From NCBI GenBank assembly GCA_002414505.1, contig DHZF01000017.1:17441-32677 (forward strand): 15,237 bases of DNA, written 5' to 3'. Source of the stretch: Hyphomonas sp. UBA5111 (GTDB lineage: Bacteria > Pseudomonadota > Alphaproteobacteria > Caulobacterales > Hyphomonadaceae). The stretch's first letter is position 1. Every line of letters starts with the position of its first letter. The position numbers and the translations under genes are program-made. The notes under the pieces were generated by a model. The model was not told the DNA's origin and searched no databases. It worked only from the letters and a program-made list of their open reading frames with translations. Below, in pieces: positions 6,898-15,206 of the stretch.

Positions 6898-8142
6898 TTA
6901 GTTTTGAGCGACAACACGCCCATTGGAGATACCGTAACGGTTCAGGTCGTCCTTCATGCGGTCTGCGGCATCGCGGCTCATGAATGGGCCAACGCGGACG
7001 CGGAAGAAATCAGCCCCGTTCACCCGCGCCGGATCAATCTGGGCACTAAGATTCCCGGGCATGGAACGGATGAGGCTCTCGGCATTCGAAATCTGCGAGA
7101 ATGCACCGACTTGAACGAAATAGTTTCCGACGGATACGGGCTGGTAACTTTGTGCGCTAGCGCGGCTTGACGTGTATGTCGGAGCGGGCGCGGAAACCGT
7201 GCTGATGCTGGCGGCACGTGGCGGGTCTTGCTTGGCTACTTGCACAGCAGGGTGCGATTTGGGCGCGGCAACAGGAGCAGGGCCCAGATAGCGGACACGC
7301 ACATTAGCGCGCCCTGCCCCGGTCATGCCGAGTTCGGTAGCGGCGCGCTGCGAAACCTGCAGCATGGCGCCATCCTCGAATGGGCCACGGTCATTCACGC
7401 GAACGATCACTTCCGTATTCGTGTCAATGTTCACGACTTGCACAAGGCTTGGCAATGGCAGATTCGGATGCGCGGCCATGAGGTCTGCCTGGTTGAAAAT
7501 TTCGCCATTCGCAGTCGGCAGGCCCTGAAACTCATCGCCATACACGATGGCTGCGCCGGTTTCATCAAACACAGGAACCGTTTCAGGCGTGACGGAATGC
7601 GCCGAAGCTGGTGTCAGATTTGTTGCACCCGGCTGCGCAGCCCCCTGCTCCGGTTTCGCCTGAACGGCGCCTGCAAGTGCTGGAAGAGATTCTGCTTCCA
7701 CGGCGGCCTGCTCGCGCTCAACGGCGATACGTTGCGCGGTGGCGCGAGGGTCAAAAGCTTGGGTCGCAGGTGTCTGTACGGCCATCGGCGCTGGCGCGGC
7801 ACTGATCGGCGCGCTGATGCTGGCATATTCTCTCGGCTCAGCCACCGGATTTGCGAACTGCGGAACGGGATTCGATGATGTCTTCGCGGTTTGGACCGGG
7901 TTCAGAGCCCCCGGATAATTGAACTGGACGCGTGCCTTGGCTTTCTCAGAGTCAGGCCGGACCTGGCTCGGAGTGATGAAGACGTTTTGACGTTCTGCGG
8001 AAATCCTGGCGCTCTGCCCCTGCGTCTTGAAGACGATCGGTGCGGGATCAGCCAATGCCGGCCCGGTAACGAACGCGGCAGCGAACGTGGCTGCAAGAAG
8101 AGTGGGAAGGCGGTCGGTGATCTTGGTCGATGGCGCGCGCAT
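6898..8142 (-). CDS. rlpA: RlpA-like septal ring lytic transglycosylase with SPOR domain
   Basis: RlpA proteins cleave denuded glycan strands and are drawn to the division septum by their SPOR domain. This one has 414 residues. A signal peptide ends near ALA-D at residue 31/32. A long Ala/Pro/Gln-rich linker runs to about 195. The double-psi beta-barrel covers about 198-288, with TANGE (210-214, E214), AAHPNLPLP (223-231) and VNDRGPF (249-255, catalytic-type D251). Another linker precedes the SPOR domain (about 338-413, opening GNYFVQVGAFS). No cysteine follows the signal peptide, so unlike E. coli RlpA it is not a lipoprotein. GAGG (8154-8157) is a distant ribosome site, 11 bases from the ATG. 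It leads the leftward block and probably has its own promoter in 8143-8366. Confidence 0.9.
   Translation of the reverse strand: MRAPSTKITDRLPTLLAATFAAAFVTGPALADPAPIVFKTQGQSARISAERQNVFITPSQVRPDSEKAKARVQFNYPGALNPVQTAKTSSNPVPQFANPVAEPREYASISAPISAAPAPMAVQTPATQAFDPRATAQRIAVEREQAAVEAESLPALAGAVQAKPEQGAAQPGATNLTPASAHSVTPETVPVFDETGAAIVYGDEFQGLPTANGEIFNQADLMAAHPNLPLPSLVQVVNIDTNTEVIVRVNDRGPFEDGAMLQVSQRAATELGMTGAGRANVRVRYLGPAPVAAPKSHPAVQVAKQDPPRAASISTVSAPAPTYTSSRASAQSYQPVSVGNYFVQVGAFSQISNAESLIRSMPGNLSAQIDPARVNGADFFRVRVGPFMSRDAADRMKDDLNRYGISNGRVVAQN
7312..7319 (-). promoter_or_regulatory. KOPS-like octamer on the - strand pointing toward the putative dif site
   Basis: CCCTGCCC on the + strand is GGGCAGGG on the - strand, inside rlpA. 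It is about 4.9 kb right of the dif candidate and oriented toward it. Weak alone; it matters only as one of four consistently oriented copies. Confidence 0.3.
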
Positions 8143-8366
8143 TCGCGATTTAACCTCGTTCTGAGTTTGTATTCGGCGCTTTGCGCCTGAACGTCCGGCT
8201 TTTCTGCCGTACTTTTATTGTTTACCACGCCAAGGTGGATGCAGGATGAACCTACTCTACCAAAACGGAAAATCAGCTTAGCGTTCTGTTTACACTTTGC
8301 CCAGCCTCGGCATTCGCAGAAGGGGGCTTGCAAAAGCAGGTGCCGTGTTGGAAACACCGGGGCGCC

Positions 8367-8456
8367 GGAGGAATGGCAGAGTGGTTGAATGCGGCGGTCT
8401 TGAAAACCGTTGAGCCTTCGCGGGCTCCGGGGGTTCGAATCCCTCTTCCTCCGCCA
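8367..8456 (+). tRNA. tRNA-Ser (anticodon UGA)
   Basis: The acceptor arm GGAGGAA (8367-8373) pairs exactly with TTCCTCC (8446-8452), followed by discriminator G and an encoded CCA (8454-8456). The anticodon stem GCGGT/ACCGT encloses the loop CTTGAAA, with anticodon TGA at 8401-8403. The long variable arm (around GAGCCTTCGCGGGCTC) marks a class II tRNA, and the T arm carries GGTTCGAATCC. At 90 bases this is a normal tRNA-Ser, reading UCA and related serine codons. It is divergent from rlpA and upstream of the CoA-transferase. Confidence 0.97.
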
Positions 8457-8487
8457 CGCGCCCCAATCTATTGCTTGAGTTTCAAGG

Positions 8488-8504
8488 CCTGACCTTTGGT
8501 CAGG
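8488..8504. repeat. Perfect 7-bp inverted repeat between tRNA-Ser and the CoA-transferase
   Basis: CCTGACC (8488-8494) and GGTCAGG (8498-8504) flank a TTT loop. It sits 31 bases after the tRNA and 60 bases before the CoA-transferase start. No T-tract follows, so a terminator call is weak. It may be an operator or a processing or attenuation hairpin. It shares the 10-mer TTGGTCAGGG with the dyad downstream of pxpC. Confidence 0.45.
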
Positions 8505-8554
8505 GTGGTCATTCCCGAGCGCTTCCTGCAAAACTTTGGCAAAACCAACACAAC

Positions 8555-8560
8555 AGGAGG
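8555..8560 (+). promoter_or_regulatory. Ribosome binding site that fixes the CoA-transferase start
   Basis: AGGAGG ends four bases before the ATG at 8565. A closer ATG at 8561 is in another frame, and the in-frame upstream start at 8496 would add 23 residues unlike the family. The site therefore supports 8565. Confidence 0.75.
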
Positions 8561-8564
8561 ATGC

Positions 8565-9764
8565 ATGCTCGAAGGTATCAAGGTCGTGGAATATGCGACC
8601 TACATGGCGGCCCCCGGCGCAGGATCGATCTTGAGTGACTGGGGCGCGGATGTCGTGAAGATCGAGCCGCCCGGGGGCGATCCGATCCGTCTGTTCTTCA
8701 AGACGATCGGGACAGACATTTCCGACAATCCCGTCTTCGATTTCGACAATCGCGGCAAGAAATCCATCGTGGTCGATACTTCCAAGCCTGAAGGGCAGGA
8801 ACTCGTGCGCAAGCTGGTCGCTGATGCCGATGTTTTCCTGACGAATGTCCGGCCGGGCGGGCTTGAGCGGTCCGGTCTCGACTATGACAGCCTAAAAGCC
8901 ACCAACCCGAAGCTGGTTTACTGTTCGCTGACTGGCTACGGCCTACAGGGTCCGGATGCGAACCGGCCCGGTTTCGATATTGCGAGCTTCTGGAGTCGCA
9001 CGGGCGTCGCGCGCCTGACTGTGCCCAAGGGTGAAGACCTGTTTGCCAATCGCACTGCTTTTGGAGACCATACGACCTCCATGTCGGCGGCAGCGGGAAT
9101 TTGCGCGGCATTGGTGGAAGCGGGCCGAACAGGCAAGGGGCGTCTGGTCGAGGCCTCCCTCTTCCGCGCCGGTTTGTACGCACTTGGATCCGACTTTGCC
9201 ATTCAGCTTTTCTTCGACCGGGTCGCGTCCACAAAATCTCGACACGAGCAAAATGTTCCGATCACGAATTTCTTTGAAACCAAGGATGGGAGCTGGTTCT
9301 GTCTTGTATCGCGCCAAGGCGAAGTTGACTGGGGCCCGATCTGCCGCGCCATCGGCCGGGAGGAACTCATCGAGGACGAGCGGTTCACATCTGCCAAGGC
9401 ACGGCGGAAGAACAATGCTGAAGTTGTCGATATCCTCGATGCAGGCTTTGCCAAATTCGACAAGGTGGAAATGGCGAAGCGGCTGGATGCGGAATCCCTT
9501 GCCTGGGCACCGGTTCAGACCCTGGCGGAAGTCGCCAAGGATCCGCAGGCCCTCGCGGCTGGCGCCATTGTCCAAACGCCGAGCGCGAAAGGCGATGGCT
9601 CGACCTATGCATCGCCTGCTTCACCCGTCCGGTTTCCTGGCGCGGACGACGGACCAAAAGGTCCCTCGCCCGCCCTGGGCCAACATACACGGGCCGTGCT
9701 TGATAGTCTCGGCCTCTCAGCCGATGCCATAGAGAGTCTTTACACAGATGGTGTCGTGTCCTAG
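8565..9764 (+). CDS. CaiB/BaiF family (class III) CoA-transferase
   Basis: Class III CoA-transferases move CoA between carboxylic acids through an aspartyl-CoA mixed anhydride; some relatives are racemases or isomerases. The protein has 399 residues, a normal length. The N-terminus is typical: LEGIKVVEYATYMAAPGAGSIL-type Rossmann start, GADVVKIEPPGGDP (27-40) and NRGKKSIVVD (62-71). The likely catalytic aspartate is D168 in FGDHTTSM. The C-terminal half holds PVRFPG and ALGQHT. Start chosen from the AGGAGG at 8555-8560. The substrate cannot be read from the sequence. The convergent enoyl-CoA hydratase suggests acyl-CoA catabolism, but opposite strands argue against one operon. Confidence 0.88.
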   Translation: MLEGIKVVEYATYMAAPGAGSILSDWGADVVKIEPPGGDPIRLFFKTIGTDISDNPVFDFDNRGKKSIVVDTSKPEGQELVRKLVADADVFLTNVRPGGLERSGLDYDSLKATNPKLVYCSLTGYGLQGPDANRPGFDIASFWSRTGVARLTVPKGEDLFANRTAFGDHTTSMSAAAGICAALVEAGRTGKGRLVEASLFRAGLYALGSDFAIQLFFDRVASTKSRHEQNVPITNFFETKDGSWFCLVSRQGEVDWGPICRAIGREELIEDERFTSAKARRKNNAEVVDILDAGFAKFDKVEMAKRLDAESLAWAPVQTLAEVAKDPQALAAGAIVQTPSAKGDGSTYASPASPVRFPGADDGPKGPSPALGQHTRAVLDSLGLSADAIESLYTDGVVS

Positions 9765-10558
9765 CGGCCTTTGAAGTCCGGCGCGCGCTTTTCGAGAATG
9801 GCGTTGACGCCTTCCATATGATCCTCGGTCTTGTGCATGAGGGCTTGGGAGGCGGCGGACATTTCCATAATGGTCTCGTAGGATGCGTTGGCACCGTGCC
9901 GCATCAGGGTCTTTGCCAAGCGCAGAGCTTGCGGAGGCTGGGCAGCGATCTGTTCTGCGAGGGTCATGGCTTCGTCCATGAGCGCATCACCCGGCACAAC
10001 CTTGGATACGAGACCCCATTCTTCAGCGGTGGCCGCGTCGATGACCTTGCCGGTGAACAGGAGCTCAGCTGCGCGGGATGACCCGATCAGGCGCGGTAGC
10101 AACCATGCCCCGCCATCACCGGGGATCAGGCCCAGCTTTAGGAAAGTCACGCCCATCTTCGCCTTGTCCGAGGCAATACGGATGTCGGCCATGCAGGCCA
10201 CATCACAGCCAAGGCCAATCGCAGCGCCGTTGACGGCGGCGATCATGGGCACTTCCAGATTATAGAGTGACTTGACGATCAAATGGATGTTGCGGCGATA
10301 GCCTTCGCGGATATCGTGCGGCGCACCACCGAATGCCCCGGTGCCTTCCTTCATGGCCTTCACATCGCCGCCAGCTGAGAATGCCCGACCCGCACCGGTC
10401 AGGATCACGCAACGGATGCTGGGATCGGCCACGATCTCGTTACAGGCTGCTGCTATGGCGACGCCATCGCCCTCAGCGCCCAGCGCATTCAAGCTGTCAG
10501 GGCGGTTTAGCGTTAGGATCATGATGGATCCGCGCTTCTCTGTGGTCACGATCGACAT
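9761..10558 (-). CDS. Enoyl-CoA hydratase/isomerase (crotonase) family protein
   Basis: A 265-residue crotonase-fold enzyme acting on an acyl-CoA in the cytoplasm. The oxyanion-hole segment AFSAGGDVKAM (59-69) and the second block NGAAIGLGCDVACMADIRIAS (from 110) are clear, followed by LGLIPGDGG (142-150). Compared with rat mitochondrial enoyl-CoA hydratase, the position of Glu144 is D119, and the position of Glu164 is F139. Another acid, D148, occurs in PGDGG. Classical hydratase activity is therefore not assured; isomerase, hydrolase or another crotonase reaction is possible. GGAGG (10569-10573) lies ten bases before the ATG. The gene converges with the CoA-transferase, and both stops are in the shared CTAG at 9761-9764. 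tRNA-Leu lies upstream on the same strand. Confidence 0.9.
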   Translation of the reverse strand: MSIVTTEKRGSIMILTLNRPDSLNALGAEGDGVAIAAACNEIVADPSIRCVILTGAGRAFSAGGDVKAMKEGTGAFGGAPHDIREGYRRNIHLIVKSLYNLEVPMIAAVNGAAIGLGCDVACMADIRIASDKAKMGVTFLKLGLIPGDGGAWLLPRLIGSSRAAELLFTGKVIDAATAEEWGLVSKVVPGDALMDEAMTLAEQIAAQPPQALRLAKTLMRHGANASYETIMEMSAASQALMHKTEDHMEGVNAILEKRAPDFKGR

Positions 10559-10668
10559 GTCTGGAAATCCTCCGTTTCTTCTTCCCGCCTTGCTGGCAGG
10601 AGGACATCCAATTGTCCATCCGGCAATCAGCCGCTTACCGCATGGTCAGAGAAAGAATTCAGAGGGAG

Positions 10669-10753
10669 TGGTGCGGATGAGAGGACTCGAACCTCCACGC
10701 TTTGCAGCGCTGGAACCTAAATCCAGTGCGTCTACCAATTCCGCCACATCCGC
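10669..10753 (-). tRNA. tRNA-Leu (anticodon UAG)
   Basis: On the - strand the acceptor GCGGATG (10747-10753) pairs with CATCCGC (10673-10679). It is followed by discriminator A and an encoded CCA (10669-10671). The anticodon stem CTGGA/TCCAG encloses TTTAGGT with anticodon TAG (10717-10719). A long variable arm makes it class II. At 85 bases it is a normal tRNA-Leu reading CUN codons. It lies between nnr and the crotonase gene in the same direction, 66 bases after the nnr stop. Confidence 0.97.
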
Positions 10754-10819
10754 ATGACGGGTGTTCCTACGCGAGCATTGCGGAGGCTTCAACACCAAAC
10801 GGGCGCGGAGGCTGCGAAT

Positions 10820-12262
10820 TTAGCGGTGCTCGCCGTGCAATGCGCTGAGGATGTCAGGCAGCTGGGCTTCGAGGTCTTCCGAGATCAGTCCTGCACCGAC
10901 ACGCCTGCCCGCTTCTCCATGAAGCCAGCTTGCCATGGCGGCGGCAGTAAACGTGTCCACGCCCTGGGCCATCAGTCCGCCGGCAATGCCAGCCAGAACG
11001 TCGCCGGAGCCAGCCGTGGCGAGCCAACGCGTGGCGTGCGTGTTCACAATGGCCATGCCATCTGGTTTCGCGATGACGGTGTCGGGGCCCTTGAGCAGGA
11101 CCACGCATCCGGCCATCTGGGCTGCCTTGCGCGTCGCTTGCACCTTGTTCACCTCTGTGTCGAGGAGGTCGCCGAAAATACGCTTGAATTCGCCGATATG
11201 CGGCGTGATCAGATCGTCGGCCCGCAATTGCTTGTATAAGGCGTCGCGGTCATCGGCGAAGACGGTCAGGGCGTCGGCGTCCAATACGGCTTTTGCGTCA
11301 GTGGACAGAAGGCATTCCACATTCTTGCGCGTGCCTGTGTTGATCCCGGCGGCCGGTCCAAGGATTACAGTGCTCGTCGATTCTATGGTTTTGCGAAGCT
11401 GTTCGGCATTCGCCACTTCCTTCAGCATGATCGCGGTCAGATGGCTCGCATTCACTGCAACAGCGTCCGGCGGTGACAACAGGGTCACAAGGCCCGCTCC
11501 GGCTCGCAAACCGGCGCGGCCGGCCAATCGCGCGGCGCCCGTCGATGCCGCGTTTCCGCTCACGACGGCCATGTGACCTCGGGCGTGCTTGTGGCTGCCC
11601 TGTCCGGGTTGCGGCAGGTTGCGTCCCCACAAGAGCGGGCTGTTTTCCAGAAGTTGGGTTTGAACCGGCACACCGATATCTGCCACGAACACGCCGCCGC
11701 AATAGGCCGCGCCGGGCAACAGGACGTGCGCCGGTCGCAAGGCGGCAAAGGTGATCGTTCCTTCGGCCCGGAAGCATGGCCCCAGCGGCTTGGCCGACTC
11801 GCCATCAATGCCGGAGGGTACATCAATCGACACGACGCGCCCGCCGCGTTCGGCCAATTTTGCGGCTATGCCACCGAGCGGACGGGACAAGCCGCCCCCA
11901 AACAATGCATCAAGTACAATGTCGTGCGGCGCCTCAAGCGCAGCATCGAGCGGTTTGATCTCGCCATCCCACTCGGCTGCCGCCTTGGCTGCATCACCCG
12001 TCAGGGCTTCCTTGCCCACAAGACAGAAAACCTCCACCTCCCGCCAGAGCTTTGCGAGCTTGGCCGCGGCGATGAAGCCGTCCCCGCCATTCCCACCGGG
12101 GCCGCACAGGACCTGGATCCGGCCTTCCGGCCATTTGGCATGAACGAATTCAGCAACCGCGTTTCCGGCGCGTTGCATGAGGTCGTAACTGTCAGCGCCT
12201 TTGGAAAAAAGGTCTTCTTCCGCGGCCCGCATTTCCTGCGGAGTAAGAATAGGTCTGCCCAT
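10820..12262 (-). CDS. nnr: Bifunctional NAD(P)H-hydrate epimerase / ADP-dependent NAD(P)H-hydrate dehydratase
   Basis: This repair enzyme restores damaged nicotinamide cofactors: the N-terminal domain epimerises R- to S-NAD(P)HX, and the C-terminal domain dehydrates S-NAD(P)HX using ADP. The 480 residues match the bifunctional form. The epimerase domain (about 1-210) has GPGGNGGDG (54-62) and SIDVPSGIDG (145-154). The ribokinase-like dehydratase (about 225-478) has HARGHMAVVSG, LDADAL (327-332), TPHIGEF (353-359), LLKG (389-392) and the catalytic loop AGSGDVLAG (417-425, D421). It lies 9 bases after the stop of the upstream phosphatase gene, so they are probably co-transcribed. Proximity to glnB-glnA is a recurring alphaproteobacterial arrangement. 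Confidence 0.95.
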   Translation of the reverse strand: MGRPILTPQEMRAAEEDLFSKGADSYDLMQRAGNAVAEFVHAKWPEGRIQVLCGPGGNGGDGFIAAAKLAKLWREVEVFCLVGKEALTGDAAKAAAEWDGEIKPLDAALEAPHDIVLDALFGGGLSRPLGGIAAKLAERGGRVVSIDVPSGIDGESAKPLGPCFRAEGTITFAALRPAHVLLPGAAYCGGVFVADIGVPVQTQLLENSPLLWGRNLPQPGQGSHKHARGHMAVVSGNAASTGAARLAGRAGLRAGAGLVTLLSPPDAVAVNASHLTAIMLKEVANAEQLRKTIESTSTVILGPAAGINTGTRKNVECLLSTDAKAVLDADALTVFADDRDALYKQLRADDLITPHIGEFKRIFGDLLDTEVNKVQATRKAAQMAGCVVLLKGPDTVIAKPDGMAIVNTHATRWLATAGSGDVLAGIAGGLMAQGVDTFTAAAMASWLHGEAGRRVGAGLISEDLEAQLPDILSALHGEHR

Positions 12263-12271
12263 GGATGAAGC

Positions 12272-12811
12272 TCATAGCACGCGGGTTTCGGATTCGCTGC
12301 CCAGACGCTGAACTTTCAGGCCATCGGCGCTGCGTTCCAGTGACGTTACAGAACAATAGGTCGGCCGGAAGACGAGCGTTTCCGCCCGCTGCTGCAGTTT
12401 GCTGACAACGGCGTTGATCGCCACGAAATGCGTGAATACGACCGTATTGTCCGGCAGGCCTTCCAAGCTGGCAATCATGGCATCGCGCCAGGCGGTGTGG
12501 GTGCTGGCCTCGTTTTCCCATGTGCCCGCCATGAAGCCCTGAAGCCATGCAATCCGGTCAGAGATTCCCGCCGGTGTCGCGATTTCGGAAACATCTTCCA
12601 TGATGGTGGCGGAAAGACCCAGCTTTGCCTCCAACGGCCGCGCCGTTTCACGGCAGCGCTGCATGGGGCTGGTGATGATGCGCCCAATGCCCAGAGATTC
12701 AAGATCGGCGGCGACCGATTCAGCCTGACGTAAACCTAAATCGCTCAGGCCTGGGTCTGGATGACTGCCCCAACTGGCGGCAGCTTCCCCGTGACGAACA
12801 AGATATAGCAT
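12272..12811 (-). CDS. Histidine phosphatase family protein (phosphoglycerate-mutase-like)
   Basis: A 179-residue RHG-type phosphatase. The start at 12811 is chosen because the family motif follows at once (MLYLVRHGEA, with R6, H7, E9) and GGGAG (12817-12821) precedes it by five bases. A frame extension to 12889 adds residues with no family similarity. The second motif ITSPMQRCRET (46-56) supplies R52, and FTHFVAI (126-132) supplies H128. H7 is the expected phosphohistidine nucleophile. The substrate could be a small phosphoester or a protein phosphohistidine; the sequence does not decide, and I would not call it SixA. A perfect dyad at 12820-12834 overlaps its ribosome site. It leads the nnr operon. 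Confidence 0.9.
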   Translation of the reverse strand: MLYLVRHGEAAASWGSHPDPGLSDLGLRQAESVAADLESLGIGRIITSPMQRCRETARPLEAKLGLSATIMEDVSEIATPAGISDRIAWLQGFMAGTWENEASTHTAWRDAMIASLEGLPDNTVVFTHFVAINAVVSKLQQRAETLVFRPTYCSVTSLERSADGLKVQRLGSESETRVL

Positions 12812-13521
<710 letters not shown>

Positions 13522-13565
13522 GCGGCAAGTCGCAGAATACAAAAAAACCTTAGAAGCTGTTTACT

Positions 13566-13570
13566 GGAGG
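13566..13570 (+). promoter_or_regulatory. Ribosome binding site of glnA
   Basis: GGAGG, ten bases before the glnA ATG at 13581, within the 59-base glnB-glnA gap. That gap also carries a run of seven As. No promoter or terminator is obvious, consistent with co-transcription. Confidence 0.7.
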
Positions 13571-13580
13571 GCAAATTCCA

Positions 13581-14984
13581 ATGGCCGATAACCTGCTGAA
13601 ACTCATGAAGGATGAAGACGTCCAATACGTCGACCTTCGCTTCACCGACCCTCGCGGGAAGATGCAGCACGTTTCTTTCCACAAGAACATGGTCGAAGAC
13701 GATTTCTTCACCGAAGGCCAGATGTTTGATGGCTCATCCGTTGCTGGCTGGAAGGCGATCAACGAGTCCGACATGGTGCTGATGCCTGACACCAGCACGG
13801 CCATGATTGACCCATTCTTTCAGCAGACCACGCTGGCCGTGATGTGTGACATCCTGGACCCTATCACGGGCCAGGCTTACAACCGCGACCCACGTACGAC
13901 GGCCAAAAAGGCCGAAGCCTATGTGAAGTCGAGCGGCGTGGGTGACACGGTGTTCTTCGGACCTGAAGCCGAGTTCTTCGTGTTCGATGACGTGCGTTGG
14001 TCCACCGAGCCGCACAAGACTGGATACAGCTTCGATTCCACCGAACTGCCGATCAATACCGGCAAGGAATATCCAATGGGCAATATGGGCCACCGCCCTG
14101 GCCCAAAGGGCGGCTATTTCCCGGTGCCTCCGGTGGATTCCGAGCAGGACATGCGCTCCGAGATGCTGTCTGTCATGGCTGATATCGGCCTTGATCCGGA
14201 AAAGCATCACCACGAAGTGGCACCAGCCCAGCACGAACTCGGGCTGAAATTCTCGACGCTGACCACGATGGCGGACCGCCTGCAACTCTACAAATATGTG
14301 ATCCACAATGTGGCCGCATCCTATGGCAAGACGGCAACCTTCATGCCGAAGCCGATGTTTGCAGATAATGGTTCCGGCATGCACGTACACCAGTCCATCT
14401 GGTCGAACGGCAACCCGCTCTTTGCAGGCGACCAGTATGCCGGCCTGTCCGAGACATGCCTTTATTACATTGGCGGCGTCATCAAGCACGCGCGCGCGCT
14501 GAACGCCCTGACTAACCCGTCGACGAACAGCTACAAGCGCCTCGTCCCGGGCTATGAAGCACCCGTCATGCTCGCCTATTCTGCGCGCAACCGGTCTGCT
14601 TCGATCCGAATTCCGTTCGGTTCCAACCCAAAGGCCAAGCGCATCGAGACGCGCTTCCCGGACCCGACGGCCAACCCATACCTTGCCTTCGCAGCCCTGC
14701 TCATGGCTGGCCTCGACGGCATCGAAAACAAGATCCATCCGGGCGATGCCATGGACAAGGACCTCTACGATCTGCCGCCTGAAGAGGCGAAATCGATCCC
14801 GCAAGTGTGCGGTTCACTGCGAGAAGCGCTTGCAGCGCTCGACGCAGACCGTAAGTTCCTAACCAAGGGCGGCGTGTTCGATGACGATCAGATCGATGCT
14901 TATATCGAGCTGAAAATGGAAGAGAACATGCGCTATGAACTCCACCCGCATCCGGTGGAATTCGACATGTACTACAAGGTGTAG
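13581..14984 (+). CDS. glnA: Glutamine synthetase type I
   Basis: This dodecameric cytoplasmic enzyme joins ammonia to glutamate with ATP, the main entry of nitrogen in most proteobacteria. It has 467 residues, the usual GSI length. Seen: FDGSS (49-53) in the beta-grasp domain; FGPEAEFF (126-133) with metal ligands E129 and E131; [12 protein letters not shown] (210-221) with E212 and E219; NGSGMHVH (263-270, H268); [13 protein letters not shown] (312-324); [11 protein letters not shown] (335-345); and RIETRFPD (354-361). Y395 in DLYDLPPEE is the adenylylation tyrosine (Y397 in Salmonella numbering), so it is the regulated GSI-beta type. It follows glnB in one operon and ends in a strong terminator. 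Confidence 0.97.
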   Translation: MADNLLKLMKDEDVQYVDLRFTDPRGKMQHVSFHKNMVEDDFFTEGQMFDGSSVAGWKAINESDMVLMPDTSTAMIDPFFQQTTLAVMCDILDPITGQAYNRDPRTTAKKAEAYVKSSGVGDTVFFGPEAEFFVFDDVRWSTEPHKTGYSFDSTELPINTGKEYPMGNMGHRPGPKGGYFPVPPVDSEQDMRSEMLSVMADIGLDPEKHHHEVAPAQHELGLKFSTLTTMADRLQLYKYVIHNVAASYGKTATFMPKPMFADNGSGMHVHQSIWSNGNPLFAGDQYAGLSETCLYYIGGVIKHARALNALTNPSTNSYKRLVPGYEAPVMLAYSARNRSASIRIPFGSNPKAKRIETRFPDPTANPYLAFAALLMAGLDGIENKIHPGDAMDKDLYDLPPEEAKSIPQVCGSLREALAALDADRKFLTKGGVFDDDQIDAYIELKMEENMRYELHPHPVEFDMYYKV

Positions 14985-15015
14985 GGGCCTGTTCTCTCTC
15001 TCCTCTAATCCTTGT

Positions 15016-15050
15016 AGAGGCCGGTATCGCAAGGTACCGGCCTCTTCTTT
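15016..15050 (+). terminator. Intrinsic terminator of glnA
   Basis: An 11-bp perfect stem, AGAGGCCGGTA (15016-15026) with TACCGGCCTCT (15035-15045), closes an 8-base loop and runs into TTCTTT. It starts 31 bases after the glnA stop. This is a textbook rho-independent terminator for the glnB-glnA transcript. Confidence 0.9.
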
Positions 15051-15177
15051 ATCCGGCGTTAGAACCTCACAGAAAACCGAACTACACTCGGCAGAAGAGG
15101 CCCCAGCAGCTCCCGAGCGTCCAGGACTGGACCTCTAACTGCTTTTTCTTTTGTGCCAATTATTCAGACCTGAAACC

Positions 15178-15206
15178 AAAAACGCCCCGACCATTTGGAC
15201 GGGGCG
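15178..15206 (-). terminator. Intrinsic terminator of a leftward gene outside the window
   Basis: CGCCCCG (15183-15189) pairs with CGGGGCG (15200-15206), with two more G-C pairs inside after one mismatch. On the - strand the stem is followed at once by TTTTTGGTTT, while the + side has no T-tract. It therefore serves transcription entering from the right, implying a - strand gene beyond 15237 that converges on glnA. Nothing else supportable lies between 15051 and 15177. Confidence 0.75.

Noticed and set aside
8328..8356. TTGCAA with a 17-base spacer to GAAACA as a tRNA-Ser promoter
   Set aside because: The -10 element matches poorly and I have no second line of evidence; a promoter is expected in 8143-8366 but I cannot place it.
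7902..8531. Open frame on - across tRNA-Ser with the string KRDSNPRSP
   Set aside because: Same artefact, from tRNA-Ser; it also lies antisense to regulatory sequence and overlaps the rlpA start.
10341..10757. Open frame running through tRNA-Leu with the translated string RMRGLEPPRF
   Set aside because: This is the well-known false protein made by reading across a tRNA-Leu gene; the tRNA explains it.
15119..15153. GTCCAGGACTGGAC dyad followed by a T-rich run
   Set aside because: The T-rich stretch starts about eight bases after the stem, too far for a good intrinsic terminator, and the strong glnA terminator lies upstream.
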